Assembly (NCBI GenBank): GCA_021827805.1 | Contig: JAKAUG010000127.1 | Location: forward strand, 1 to 5,402 | Origin: Bacillota bacterium | Lineage (GTDB): Bacteria; Bacillota; Sulfobacillia; RBS10-35; JAJYVN01 | DNA: 5,402 bases | Reading direction: 5' to 3' | Part shown: in pieces, positions 1 through 5,072 of the stretch | Numbering within the stretch: the stretch's first letter is position 1 | How the letters are laid out: every line of letters begins with the position of its first letter | The notes under the pieces: generated by a model | Databases searched by the model: none | Seen by the model: only the letters and a program-made list of their open reading frames with translations | Told to the model about the DNA's origin: nothing | Translations under genes and position numbers: made by a program

Positions 1-552
1 GGCGTGGAGGGATGGAGCGACCGGCACTTGGGCGATGACGTGGCGGCACAGCGCACGGCTGCCGCGCTTGCCCGCCCCGGCCTCCTGGTGTGCCGTGCGT
101 ACGGTCGAGGGGGGTCAACTGCTGCCAGTATTCTTGCCCTGCGTACGCGTTTGTGGCACAATATCGGCAGTGGTTGGCGACAACCAAGCCAGCCCTTGTA
201 CCTTGAGAACCTCTGCTTCGGCGGCTGTGCCGGGGATGAGCGTCCGGCACGTAAGAGCATAGAAACGCATGGGGATGGAACAGCGCTGGCGGCTGCGGTC
301 CATGCCCAATCGGGCCTGATCCAGGCCGGATCCGATCACGCCACCGCTGTCCCACGAAGAGCTCCAACAGTTGCGTGCTCGGGGTGCCGCGCTGAAACAC
401 CGGTTCGGCAACCTCCGCGCTGGCCGAGCCGTCCGCTGGGACAAACCAGAACGCCGCCCCGCACATCGCCATCGGGGAGCCCTCTGCCCGCCCGCGCCTG
501 GCCCGCGGCGCCCCCGAGGGGCAGGCGATCAGCTCGCCGCGGCAAGAGCGAT
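1..552. other. No convincing gene; possible gene remnants
   Basis: I see no intact gene here. Two stretches look weakly protein-like. On the minus strand, about 115-270 reads as a plausible C-terminal tail with the sequence RFYALTCRTLIPGTAAEAEV, ending in TGA at 115. On the plus strand, about 320-450 reads as a basic helical segment containing LSHEELQQLRARGAALKHRF. Neither has a start with a ribosome binding site, a recognisable family or a matching partner. The plus-strand reading continues antisense into the oxidoreductase gene, so it cannot be a whole gene. Both may be eroded ends of older insertions. A long plus-strand open frame crosses the whole region, but it is the GC-driven shadow of the minus-strand gene. 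Confidence 0.3.
496..538 (-). terminator. Hairpins after the oxidoreductase gene
   Basis: Two overlapping stem-loops lie 15-57 nt downstream of the minus-strand stop at 553. The first pairs GGCGA (524-528) with TCGCC (534-538). The second is a two-part stem, GCCTG (496-500) with CAGGC (522-526), enclosing CCCC (511-514) with GGGG (518-521). The two share bases and would be alternatives. No U-tract follows, so intrinsic termination is an inference from position and stability only. Confidence 0.35.
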
Positions 553-1536
553 CTACACCGTCTCCACCGCCACCCGCTCACCACCCGCGGCGAGCGACCG
601 CTCCGCCGCTTCGGTCACCGCGAGGGTCTGGGCGGCGTCCGCGTATGGAGAGCGCAGCAGGCCCGCGTCCCCGGTGCGGATCGCGGTCAGAAAGCTGCGC
701 ACAAGTTCGTCGTACGGATCCCGGACATTCTGGCCCTGGATTTCACGGCCGTCGACCCAGGCCTGAAAGCTCCCCCAGCAGTTGTAGCGCACCAGGCAGT
801 CCCGGGCAACGAACTCCAGTTCCGAGCGACCACCACGCTCGGCCGCACACGACGAGGAGATGTTGCCGATAGCCCCGCTGGCCCATTGCAGGTTGCAGAC
901 CGACGCGTCCTCCGTCTGCATCCCCGGCACGTCCGTGAGCATTCGCAGGGCCCCGCTGCAGTGGACTGCGACAACCTCTCCGGCGAAGTAGCGGGCGAGA
1001 TCGAAGATGTGGGTCGTCTGCTCGATCATCTGCCCGCCCGATTGCGCCTTGACCCGCCACCACGGGGTGCCCGGCAGGCCCTGCATGTAGGTGCCGAGGA
1101 TCAAGCCAAGAGACCTGCCCGACAGGGCCTGCTGCACCTGCTCATTGATGTCGCTATACCGCCACATGTACCCGGAGGATGCCAGCACGCCACCCCGGCG
1201 AACGGCCTCGAGCACCCGCCGCGCATACGCCACGTGCAGGGCCACCGGCTTGGCCACGAACAGATGGCTGCCACGTCCGACGATCTCCTCTTCCTGCCCG
1301 TCGTGGGCAAACGGTGGAACGCAGACGAACACCGCGTCGTACGGCTCGGCCTCCAGCATGTGCCGCCAATCGGTATAGACATGGGCTCCGAAGGGCTTAG
1401 CCGCCTCGGCTGCCCGCTCGGCCACCAGGTCGCAGGCTGCCGTGAGCGTCGCCACGCCCTTCTCGGACTCACGGACGAGGGTCTGCAGATAGCGCCCCGC
1501 AATCCCTCCGGTCCCGATGAACCCAATCCTCAACAC
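553..1536 (-). CDS. Gfo/Idh/MocA-family oxidoreductase
   Basis: This encodes a predicted cytoplasmic NAD(P)-dependent oxidoreductase of about 327 aa, close to the usual 330-390 aa of the family. Numbering from the TTG at 1539, the N-terminus has the Rossmann dinucleotide-binding motif GFIGTGG (6-12). FVAKP (94-98) stands where the family has its EKP motif, so K97 is the expected catalytic lysine. GYMWRYS (123-129) and MIEQTTHIFDLARYF (171-185) follow, the latter with the His and Asp (H177, D180) expected in the C-terminal sugar-binding domain. Family members act on sugars, inositols and related polyols; the substrate here cannot be read. I prefer the GTG at 1536, giving MLRIGFIG; TTG at 1539 is an alternative. 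Neither has a good SD, because the iscB element ends only a few bases upstream. The frame is intact to TAG at 553. Confidence 0.9.
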   Translation of the reverse strand: MLRIGFIGTGGIAGRYLQTLVRESEKGVATLTAACDLVAERAAEAAKPFGAHVYTDWRHMLEAEPYDAVFVCVPPFAHDGQEEEIVGRGSHLFVAKPVALHVAYARRVLEAVRRGGVLASSGYMWRYSDINEQVQQALSGRSLGLILGTYMQGLPGTPWWRVKAQSGGQMIEQTTHIFDLARYFAGEVVAVHCSGALRMLTDVPGMQTEDASVCNLQWASGAIGNISSSCAAERGGRSELEFVARDCLVRYNCWGSFQAWVDGREIQGQNVRDPYDELVRSFLTAIRTGDAGLLRSPYADAAQTLAVTEAAERSLAAGGERVAVETV

Positions 1537-1540
1537 CAAA

Positions 1541-3022
1541 TCACGCGACGCCGGTGGCCCCCGGCTTCAGCCGTGGGGAGGAGGCGTCGCTGCCCCCTTT
1601 CTGGGTCGAGTATGCGTATCCGTCTCCTCGCTGCGGCGCGAGACAGGAACGGTGCGAACGATGATCGGCGGAACCGACCCGGAAGGACCCGGATGTGCGG
1701 ATGGCAACCGGCCCCACGTGCCGTCCGGTGGTCTTCCATTTGCGATTGCCGCGCACTCTGGGCACATCCGCGCGAACAACGTCGCCGCCGCGGAACCCCT
1801 CCCCGCCCCTGTGGCGTGCCAGGGAACCGGGGGGGAAGCCGCTCCTGTCCGGGTTGGTGCGCTGATATCGACCGCGCCCCGCCGCCTTGATGACGAGCGT
1901 GGGGACGTCGGTGCCGCGCGGTGTTGTGGGCGTGCTCGCCCCAACGCAGGCTGCGTCCAGGGCGTGGGGCTTCGGCAGGCCGGCTCGGGTGCCGTTCCAC
2001 TTGGTGCGCCCACCACTGCCGACCTCGACCGACAACCCCGTCTTGCCCAGGGCGCCGTGGAGCGCCCAGCGGGTGGAGTTGACCGCCGCCGCGTCCCGCA
2101 GAGGCGTCTTGGCGCGGCCCTGCGCCCCACGGCAACGCTCGCTGCGCTTGTGGTCCAATGGCCGGGCCGAGCCGCGCGGGATTTCCGCCCACTCGACCGG
2201 TGTTCGGTCGTTCTTGGCCTCGTTGCACGTCCGGCGGGCCAGGACGAGGTTGGACACCCGGTCGGTGCCGCCACGCGGCTGCGGCAAAACGTGGTCCATG
2301 TTCAGGATCGGGTCGCCCGCAAGTCCGTCACAGTACGCGCAGGTGTGGCCGAACTCCAAGGACAGGTATTCGCGCCCCCCGAACCCGGCGAGCGTCCCTT
2401 GCTGGTACTCCACCCTCGCGGTCTCTGGGTCCTCGATCGCTTGGAGGTCGAAGCGCACCAGCTCCAGCGCAACCGCGGTGATCGGCGCGAGATGGCGGTG
2501 GCGCTGAACCCAAGACGTGAGGTTGTCCACTTGGCAGCGGAGTGAGGGCGCCAGGCGGCTCCCCGGCCACACACGGGAGTCGTGATGCCCCGCCGCGTGG
2601 CACGGCCGACAGAACCGGCTGCCGTGGCGGGCGTTCTGGCCGCAAGCGGCGGACCGCTCGGGGTGCCGGTTTGCGCATCGTGGCTTCCGGTGGCGCAGAT
2701 TCGCCGACCGGCGGCGGTCGCCTGCCCGTTGTGCCATGCGCTTGTGCATGTCGGTCCTGTGGTCCACCTGAGCCAGGTGCACAACGGTTCCGTTCTCAGC
2801 CCCGTCCTCGCGCACGAGCGCCACGCCGCTCTGCTTGGCACCAGGGTCCAACTTCCATCGCATCAGTTGCGGCACGGACTCCTCCACGGTGCGATCCCTG
2901 AGCCGGATGGTGAACGGGTGCGGACGGTGGACGAGCGCGCGTCCGCGCGAGAGCAGGATGCGGGCGCGGCGCTCGGAACAGGGCAGCAGAGGTTTCTTCC
3001 GCTCAGCGAGCACGAAGACCAC
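1541..3022 (-). CDS. iscB: IscB RNA-guided HNH/RuvC nuclease
   Basis: This encodes a 493-aa IscB, the transposon-encoded relative and likely ancestor of Cas9, which cuts DNA opposite a guide carried by an omega RNA. The start is the GTG at 3022-3020, giving MVFVLAERKKPLLPCSERRA, the standard IscB N-terminus, with SD AAGGGAG 9 nt upstream. In order: the N-terminal PLMP-type domain (about 1-50); RuvC-I WKLDPGAKQSGVAL with D59; an Arg-rich bridge helix (about 103-119); a Cys/His-rich insert (120-147); RuvC-II ITAVALELVRFD with E187; an HNH domain with CAYC (228-231), NMDHVLPQ (D243, H244) and SNLVLARRTCN (N258, N267); RuvC-III KPHALDAACVG with H353 and D356; and a C-terminal domain with LVIKAAGRGR (376-385) and GDGYAYS. 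All catalytic residues are present. In the HNH zinc site the second CxxC reads RRTC, so one Cys is Arg263. The last 13 or so residues are encoded by the transposon right end. The frame stays open upstream to 3514, but that stretch is the omega RNA, not protein. Confidence 0.95.
   Translation of the reverse strand: MVFVLAERKKPLLPCSERRARILLSRGRALVHRPHPFTIRLRDRTVEESVPQLMRWKLDPGAKQSGVALVREDGAENGTVVHLAQVDHRTDMHKRMAQRAGDRRRSANLRHRKPRCANRHPERSAACGQNARHGSRFCRPCHAAGHHDSRVWPGSRLAPSLRCQVDNLTSWVQRHRHLAPITAVALELVRFDLQAIEDPETARVEYQQGTLAGFGGREYLSLEFGHTCAYCDGLAGDPILNMDHVLPQPRGGTDRVSNLVLARRTCNEAKNDRTPVEWAEIPRGSARPLDHKRSERCRGAQGRAKTPLRDAAAVNSTRWALHGALGKTGLSVEVGSGGRTKWNGTRAGLPKPHALDAACVGASTPTTPRGTDVPTLVIKAAGRGRYQRTNPDRSGFPPGSLARHRGGEGFRGGDVVRADVPRVRGNRKWKTTGRHVGPVAIRTSGSFRVGSADHRSHRSCLAPQRGDGYAYSTQKGGSDASSPRLKPGATGVA
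1558..1578 (-). repeat. Right-end stem-loop of the iscB element
   Basis: CCCC (1558-1561) plus CGGC (1562-1565) pairs with GCCG (1570-1573) plus GGGG (1575-1578), leaving a 4-nt loop TTCA and one bulged base (T1574, an A on the minus strand). An 8-bp stem with a bulged base is the form recognised by TnpA at IS200/IS605 ends. It lies inside the last codons of iscB, which read SSPRLKPGA. It could also act as a weak barrier before the oxidoreductase gene. Confidence 0.75.
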
Positions 3023-3031
3023 GGAACAAGA

Positions 3032-3038
3032 CTCCCTT
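3032..3038 (-). promoter_or_regulatory. iscB Shine-Dalgarno inside a hairpin
   Basis: The minus strand reads AAGGGAG, then 9 nt, then GTG, which fixes the iscB start. The GGAG core (3032-3035) can pair with CTCC (3040-3043) around a GAAG loop, so the site can be hidden in the last small hairpin at the 3' end of the omega RNA region. Confidence 0.7.
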
Positions 3039-3289
3039 CGGAGGCCCCTTACGGGGCCCGGTGACGGGATCGGACTGGCGTTCCCGATCCGCTCCCCTCG
3101 GCCATGTTGGTGGCCGGCGCATCCGCTCGCCCGTTTCGCACCCGCCCCCGGGTCTTGTCTGCCGCGAGCGGTTCCAGGGTCCGGGGCTGAGGAAGCACCC
3201 CGGAGTGGGTCTTCGACCCACCACCAACGTAGCGCCCTCTGCGGTTGCCAAGCTCGGGCACTGAGCCTGGTCCGTACCCGGCAGAGGCC

Positions 3290-3305
3290 GTGGGGCGTCG
3301 TGACA
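3290..3305 (-). other. Predicted omega RNA guide segment
   Basis: In IscB systems the guide, about 16 nt, sits immediately 5' of the first scaffold stem and comes from the DNA flanking the element's left end. Here that stretch reads TGTCACGACGCCCCAC on the minus strand. The boundary may be off by several bases, because it depends on where P1 and the transposon end are placed. Confidence 0.5.
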
Positions 3306-3692
3306 TGCGGGCCCCCTCCTGGCCGTACCCCGCGGAAGGGCGGACTACGGCGCGGCGCCCAAGACACCTGCACCCCTGGGACGGTTGCCCGTGTCTCGCC
3401 CCCAAACCGGGCCTCAGGGCGGACCGAGCAGCGCCCGCAGACATGGGCCAGGGTTGCTGCCGTCCGCAACATCGGGGGGCATCCTCCGGGCTGTGGAACC
3501 AAGGTCCGCGTCACTCTGGGGGCTCTCGTGGATCGCCCACGTCGGGGTCCTCGTCACTGGCGAATGCCCCGCACTCACGTGCGGCGTTGCGTCTGAGCAC
3601 GCGGGCACCCAGGGCTCAACGTCCTGGTGCTGGTGGGACCGGACTGCCTGGATCATCCCTCGTCGCCACGCGGGTCGTGATCAGAAGGTGCG
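3306..3692. other. Non-coding stretch left of the iscB element
   Basis: No reading frame here looks like a real protein; the open frames are compositional. One hairpin stands out: CCGCAC (3569-3574) with GTGCGG (3579-3584) around TCAC. It lies about 110 nt before the TnpB-like remnant, so it could be the left-end structure of that older element. This is only an inference from position. Confidence 0.35.
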
Positions 3693-3815
3693 TTGGCGGA
3701 CAAAACGAAGACCTGGGATCACGCCGTACGGTTCTACACCGATCTGTACCTCGACCACCCGGGTGTGTTCGAGGCGACCAAGATCGTACACAGGAACGGG
3801 ACCGGATGCGCGAGA
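3693..3815 (+). pseudogene. Truncated TnpB-like N-terminus
   Basis: A TTG start at 3693 opens a frame reading MADKTKTWDHAVRFYTDLYL, then DHPGVFEATKIV. Codon third positions are strongly G/C for about 40 codons, as in a real gene. After about residue 40 the protein character is lost and the frame runs on through a strong hairpin. The segment recalls the N-terminus of some IS605 OrfB/TnpB transposon proteins from memory, but the diagnostic RuvC and zinc-finger parts are absent, so the family call is weak. A faint SD (GAAGG) lies about 5 nt upstream. I read it as a 5' fragment of a deleted gene next to the iscB element. It could equally be the start of an unrelated hypothetical protein. Confidence 0.4.
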
Positions 3816-3866
3816 ACGATGGCCATCGCGGTTCCTCCTCTGGCGTGGGCTGAGGAGCGGGCCGTT

Positions 3867-3898
3867 GGCGCTCCGCCGGGTGCATCCGGCGGGGCGTC
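3867..3898 (+). terminator. 13-bp stem-loop, terminator-like
   Basis: Bases 3867-3879 pair with 3886-3898 (13 bp including two G-T pairs, with a perfect CCGCCGG/CCGGCGG core) around the loop GTGCAT. A pyrimidine-rich tract follows at 3915-3932. It separates the TnpB-like remnant from the promoter of the XRE gene and would insulate that promoter from upstream transcription. No classic U-run is present, so the function is inferred. Confidence 0.5.
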
Positions 3899-3930
3899 GC
3901 CTTGTGTCCAGGGTATCCCTCCCTATCTCT

Positions 3931-3993
3931 CTATGCACTGCTGCATGCGCTGCCTGTAGATGCTATGCAAAGGTGTATACTGCGTTAAGGGGG
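3931..3993 (+). promoter_or_regulatory. Promoter and possible operator of the XRE gene
   Basis: A good -10 box TATACT lies at 3976-3981. The -35 is weak; TGCCTG at 3951-3956 with a 19-bp spacer is the best I see. The heptamer CTATGCA occurs twice, at 3931-3937 and 3963-3969, exactly 32 bp apart (about three helical turns), flanking the -35 zone. This could be an operator for autoregulation. The SD AAGGGGG (3987-3993) lies 11 nt before the ATG at 4005. Confidence 0.5.
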
Positions 3994-4004
3994 TGTGTCG
4001 ACCG

Positions 4005-4232
4005 ATGCCTGAGCCCGGCCCGCTGGGGCGCAACATCGCACGGCTGCGGCAGGAACGTGGGTGGCCGCAATCCGAACTGGCGCGGCGGTCTGGGGTATCG
4101 CAGGGGTTCGTGTCGCGCTTGGAGTCCGGGGATAGCATGCAGACCCTGGTTGGCGTGGCGGCGGCACTGGCCCGTGCCCTCGGCGTGACGGTGGACGACC
4201 TGCTGCGAGAGGAATCCCGCCCCACCCATTGA
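4005..4232 (+). CDS. XRE-family helix-turn-helix regulator
   Basis: This encodes a 75-aa single-domain DNA-binding protein of the Cro/C1 (XRE) type. The sequence LGRNIARLRQERGWPQSELA, then RRSGVSQGFVSRLESGDSM, gives the five-helix fold, with the helix-turn-helix at about residues 22-43. LARALGVTVDDLL closes the domain, as is usual in this family. There is no second domain, so it is probably a small repressor acting as a dimer. ATG at 4005 is chosen because of the SD AAGGGGG and because the domain starts right after it. The frame is open back to a TTG-like start near 3960, but that would cover the promoter. No partner toxin or phage gene is adjacent, so its target is unknown; self-regulation through the upstream CTATGCA repeats is possible. 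Confidence 0.85.
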   Translation: MPEPGPLGRNIARLRQERGWPQSELARRSGVSQGFVSRLESGDSMQTLVGVAAALARALGVTVDDLLREESRPTH

Positions 4233-4245
4233 CACCGTGGGGCCA

Positions 4246-4261
4246 TGGTCCCATGGGACCA
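4246..4261. repeat. 16-bp perfect palindrome after XRE gene
   Basis: TGGTCCCATGGGACCA is a perfect palindrome with no loop, 13 nt after the XRE stop codon. A loopless dyad suits a dimeric protein binding site better than a terminator, though a short-stem terminator is possible. Confidence 0.5.
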
Positions 4262-4381
4262 AGGACAGATCGCGCACAGTGCCCGCTACGGGGCGGAACG
4301 GGTAGCGAGCTCTTTTTCCCGTGCCTGAAACAGCCAAGCTCGCGTCTTCGGGCTTCCTGGCGCGTCCTGAGCGGGGCGGGA

Positions 4382-4718
4382 CTCGACCCTGCGCAGAAGC
4401 GGGCCCTGGTGGAGCAACGTCCGCATCGGCAACGCGATTGGCGTAGACGAAAAGAGCATTCGTAACTCGCTTGGGCCAAAGAGCGTCGGTGATCCTCGGA
4501 TATCTCCGAGCTTCACACCATCTTCTCCCATCCCCGCCCCCACCTCAGAACCGTCGCCCTCTCCCGTCCCGGCGCAGCGCTCTGCCCCCGCTGCGCCACC
4601 TGTCCCGCCAAAGGAGGTGAAGCAGACGCAGGCCGTGACCGTGCCGAGGCCCACGTGCCCGCCGTGGAGGACCTGGGTGTGCCGGCCGGGCTGCGGCAGG
4701 CGACCGGCCGCGTGTTGA
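4382..4718 (+). pseudogene. Frameshifted HTH / Pro-rich protein remnant
   Basis: Protein-like sequence runs across at least two frames. One frame reads LDPAQKRALVE up to about 4414. A shift then leads to WSNVRIGNAIGVDEKSIRN and SLGPKSVGD (about 4410-4496), which resembles a resolvase- or ParB-type helix-turn-helix, followed by a Pro/Ser-rich linker (about 4497-4610) with PVPPKEVKQTQAV. That frame stops at 4716-4718. A second shift near 4615 gives a helical segment with AEAHVPAVEDLGVPAGLRQA. There is no start codon with an RBS. The HTH followed by a disordered linker recalls DNA-binding proteins of phages and plasmids in GC-rich bacteria, but I cannot name the family. I read it as a decayed gene. 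Sequencing error is the alternative. Confidence 0.45.
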
Positions 4719-4723
4719 CGGCC

Positions 4724-4779
4724 GCCGCACCGTTGGGCCGGGGTTGCGCTGGCACGCAACCCCGGCCCAACGGTGCGGC
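4724..4779. repeat. Perfect 25-bp inverted repeat, 6-nt loop
   Basis: Bases 4724-4748 are exactly complementary to 4755-4779, with the loop CTGGCA between them. The arms begin GCCGCACCGTTGG and contain GGCCGGGGTTGCG. There is no mismatch and no U-tract on either side. It lies between the HTH remnant (plus strand) and the microprotein gene (minus strand), which converge here, so a bidirectional terminator fits. A mobile or plasmid-type hairpin is another possibility. Confidence 0.85.
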
Positions 4780-4799
4780 AGATCGTTACGACTGGATGA

Positions 4800-4838
4800 G
4801 ACACCCGCCCTCAACGAACTTGCCAGGGGGCGGGTGTC
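4800..4838 (-). terminator. Hairpin after the microprotein gene
   Basis: GACACCCGCCC (4800-4810) pairs perfectly with GGGCGGGTGTC (4828-4838), an 11-bp stem with a 17-nt loop. It starts 3 nt after the minus-strand stop codon at 4842. No U-run follows. Position suggests a terminator or an mRNA 3'-end stabiliser. Confidence 0.55.
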
Positions 4839-4841
4839 GGC

Positions 4842-4925
4842 CTATCTGGGCGGCCGGAACCGCCAAGCAACGACCACAATCAGCACGACGCCCAGCAGTA
4901 CCGCAACGCCCACCGTGATGGTCAT
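4842..4925 (-). CDS. 27-aa single-pass membrane microprotein
   Basis: The reading is ATG at 4925-4923 to TAG at 4844-4842, giving MTITVGVAVLLGVVLIVVVA followed by WRFRPPR. Residues 3-20 are uninterrupted hydrophobic and small residues, enough for one membrane span. The C-terminal W-R-F-R-P-P-R is positively charged and should stay in the cytoplasm. The SD AAGGGGG (4935-4941) lies 9 nt upstream, and a hairpin follows the stop directly, so this looks like a complete single-gene unit. Half of the SD can pair with an upstream C-tract (see the leader). No family is recognised; small single-span proteins often modulate larger membrane partners. It is too short for standard gene finders. Confidence 0.6.
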   Translation of the reverse strand: MTITVGVAVLLGVVLIVVVAWRFRPPR

Positions 4926-4932
4926 TGGCGTT

Positions 4933-4969
4933 CACCCCCTTGGGGCCGCACCGCCGGACGGCGGGGGTG
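4933..4969 (-). promoter_or_regulatory. Leader hairpin masking the microprotein SD
   Basis: On the minus strand, CACCCCC (4963-4969) can pair with GGGGGTG (4933-4939), which includes the SD. An alternative inner hairpin, CCGCC/GGCGG (4951-4955 with 4960-4964), competes for part of the same bases. Translation may therefore be damped by structure. Confidence 0.4.
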
Positions 4970-4991
4970 ACTCACGACTGCCGCTCCCTGT

Positions 4992-5010
4992 CAGGGTTTG
5001 ACTGACCCTG
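4992..5010. repeat. Short hairpin between minus-strand genes
   Basis: CAGGGT (4992-4997) pairs with ACCCTG (5005-5010) around a 7-nt loop. It lies upstream of the microprotein gene. No promoter is evident within it, and its role is unknown. Confidence 0.4.
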
Positions 5011-5027
5011 GCGTCTTCCCGCGGGCA

Positions 5028-5063
5028 CGGCAAGGCGCGCACCGGATGGAGCGGGCCTTGCCG
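5028..5063 (-). terminator. Hairpin after the 5073-5402 gene
   Basis: CGGCAAGGC (5028-5036) pairs perfectly with GCCTTGCCG (5055-5063) around an 18-nt loop, starting 9 nt downstream of the minus-strand stop at 5073. It has the same layout as the hairpin after the microprotein gene: a long GC stem, a 17-18 nt loop and no U-run. Confidence 0.5.
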
Positions 5064-5072
5064 CAGGTGTGC

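Larger units (their letters stand above)
1545..3289 (-). mobile_element. IS200/IS605-type iscB element, no tnpA
   Basis: The element is inferred from three parts in the expected order on the minus strand: an omega RNA scaffold, iscB, and a right-end imperfect stem-loop typical of IS200/IS605 single-strand transposons. The scaffold's first stem opens near 3289, and in IscB elements the guide lies just outside this end. The right boundary must fall between the stem-loop (1558-1578) and the oxidoreductase start (1536); the exact cleavage position is not visible. No TnpA (Y1 transposase) is encoded, so mobility would need a transposase in trans. This transposon class leaves no target duplication, and I see none. 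Both outer boundaries are uncertain by about 10 nt. Confidence 0.7.
3023..3305 (-). ncRNA. IscB omega RNA (HEARO-type RNA)
   Basis: This is the predicted guide RNA of the IscB nuclease, encoded directly upstream of iscB on the same strand, where HEARO/omega RNAs lie. No open frame here looks like protein, and the stretch folds as a chain of stems. P1 pairs 3236-3242 with 3281-3287 (7 bp). Further perfect stems are 3205-3211/3215-3221 (7 bp, GAA loop), 3181-3186/3198-3203 (6 bp), 3123-3130/3164-3171 (8 bp) enclosing 3140-3144/3149-3153, 3099-3104/3111-3116 (6 bp), 3067-3073/3084-3090 (7 bp) and 3043-3048/3053-3058 (6 bp). Short pieces such as GCGGATGC and TTCCTCAGCCCCGGA resemble what I recall of published IscB omega RNA scaffolds. 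The 5' 16 nt or so would be the guide. The 3' end runs into the iscB ribosome binding site, so one transcript could serve as both guide source and mRNA. Exact ends are inferred. Confidence 0.8.

Noticed and set aside
138..167. Possible promoter TTGCCC, 17 bp, CACAAT
   Set aside because: The -10 match is poor and no gene follows in that direction.
4..1890. Plus-strand open frame of 628 aa
   Set aside because: It runs antisense to the oxidoreductase gene and the iscB 3' end, is very rich in Arg, Pro and Ala, and has no recognisable motif; it is a GC-driven shadow.
1517..2545. Plus-strand open frame of 342 aa
   Set aside because: It is antisense to iscB, with no motif and biased composition.
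3023..3514. N-terminal extension of IscB by 164 codons
   Set aside because: The IscB N-terminus MVFVL...KKPLLPC begins at 3022 with an SD; the upstream frame covers the omega RNA stems and part of the flank.
2835..3596. Plus-strand open frame of 253 aa
   Set aside because: It is antisense to the iscB start and the omega RNA, with no protein-like segments.
3891..3899. 9-nt match GGGGCGTCG to the guide region (3293-3300)
   Set aside because: Too short and GC-rich to exceed chance; flanking bases differ.
3385..4188. Plus-strand open frame of 267 aa
   Set aside because: It overlaps the XRE gene in another frame and the TnpB-like remnant; composition only.
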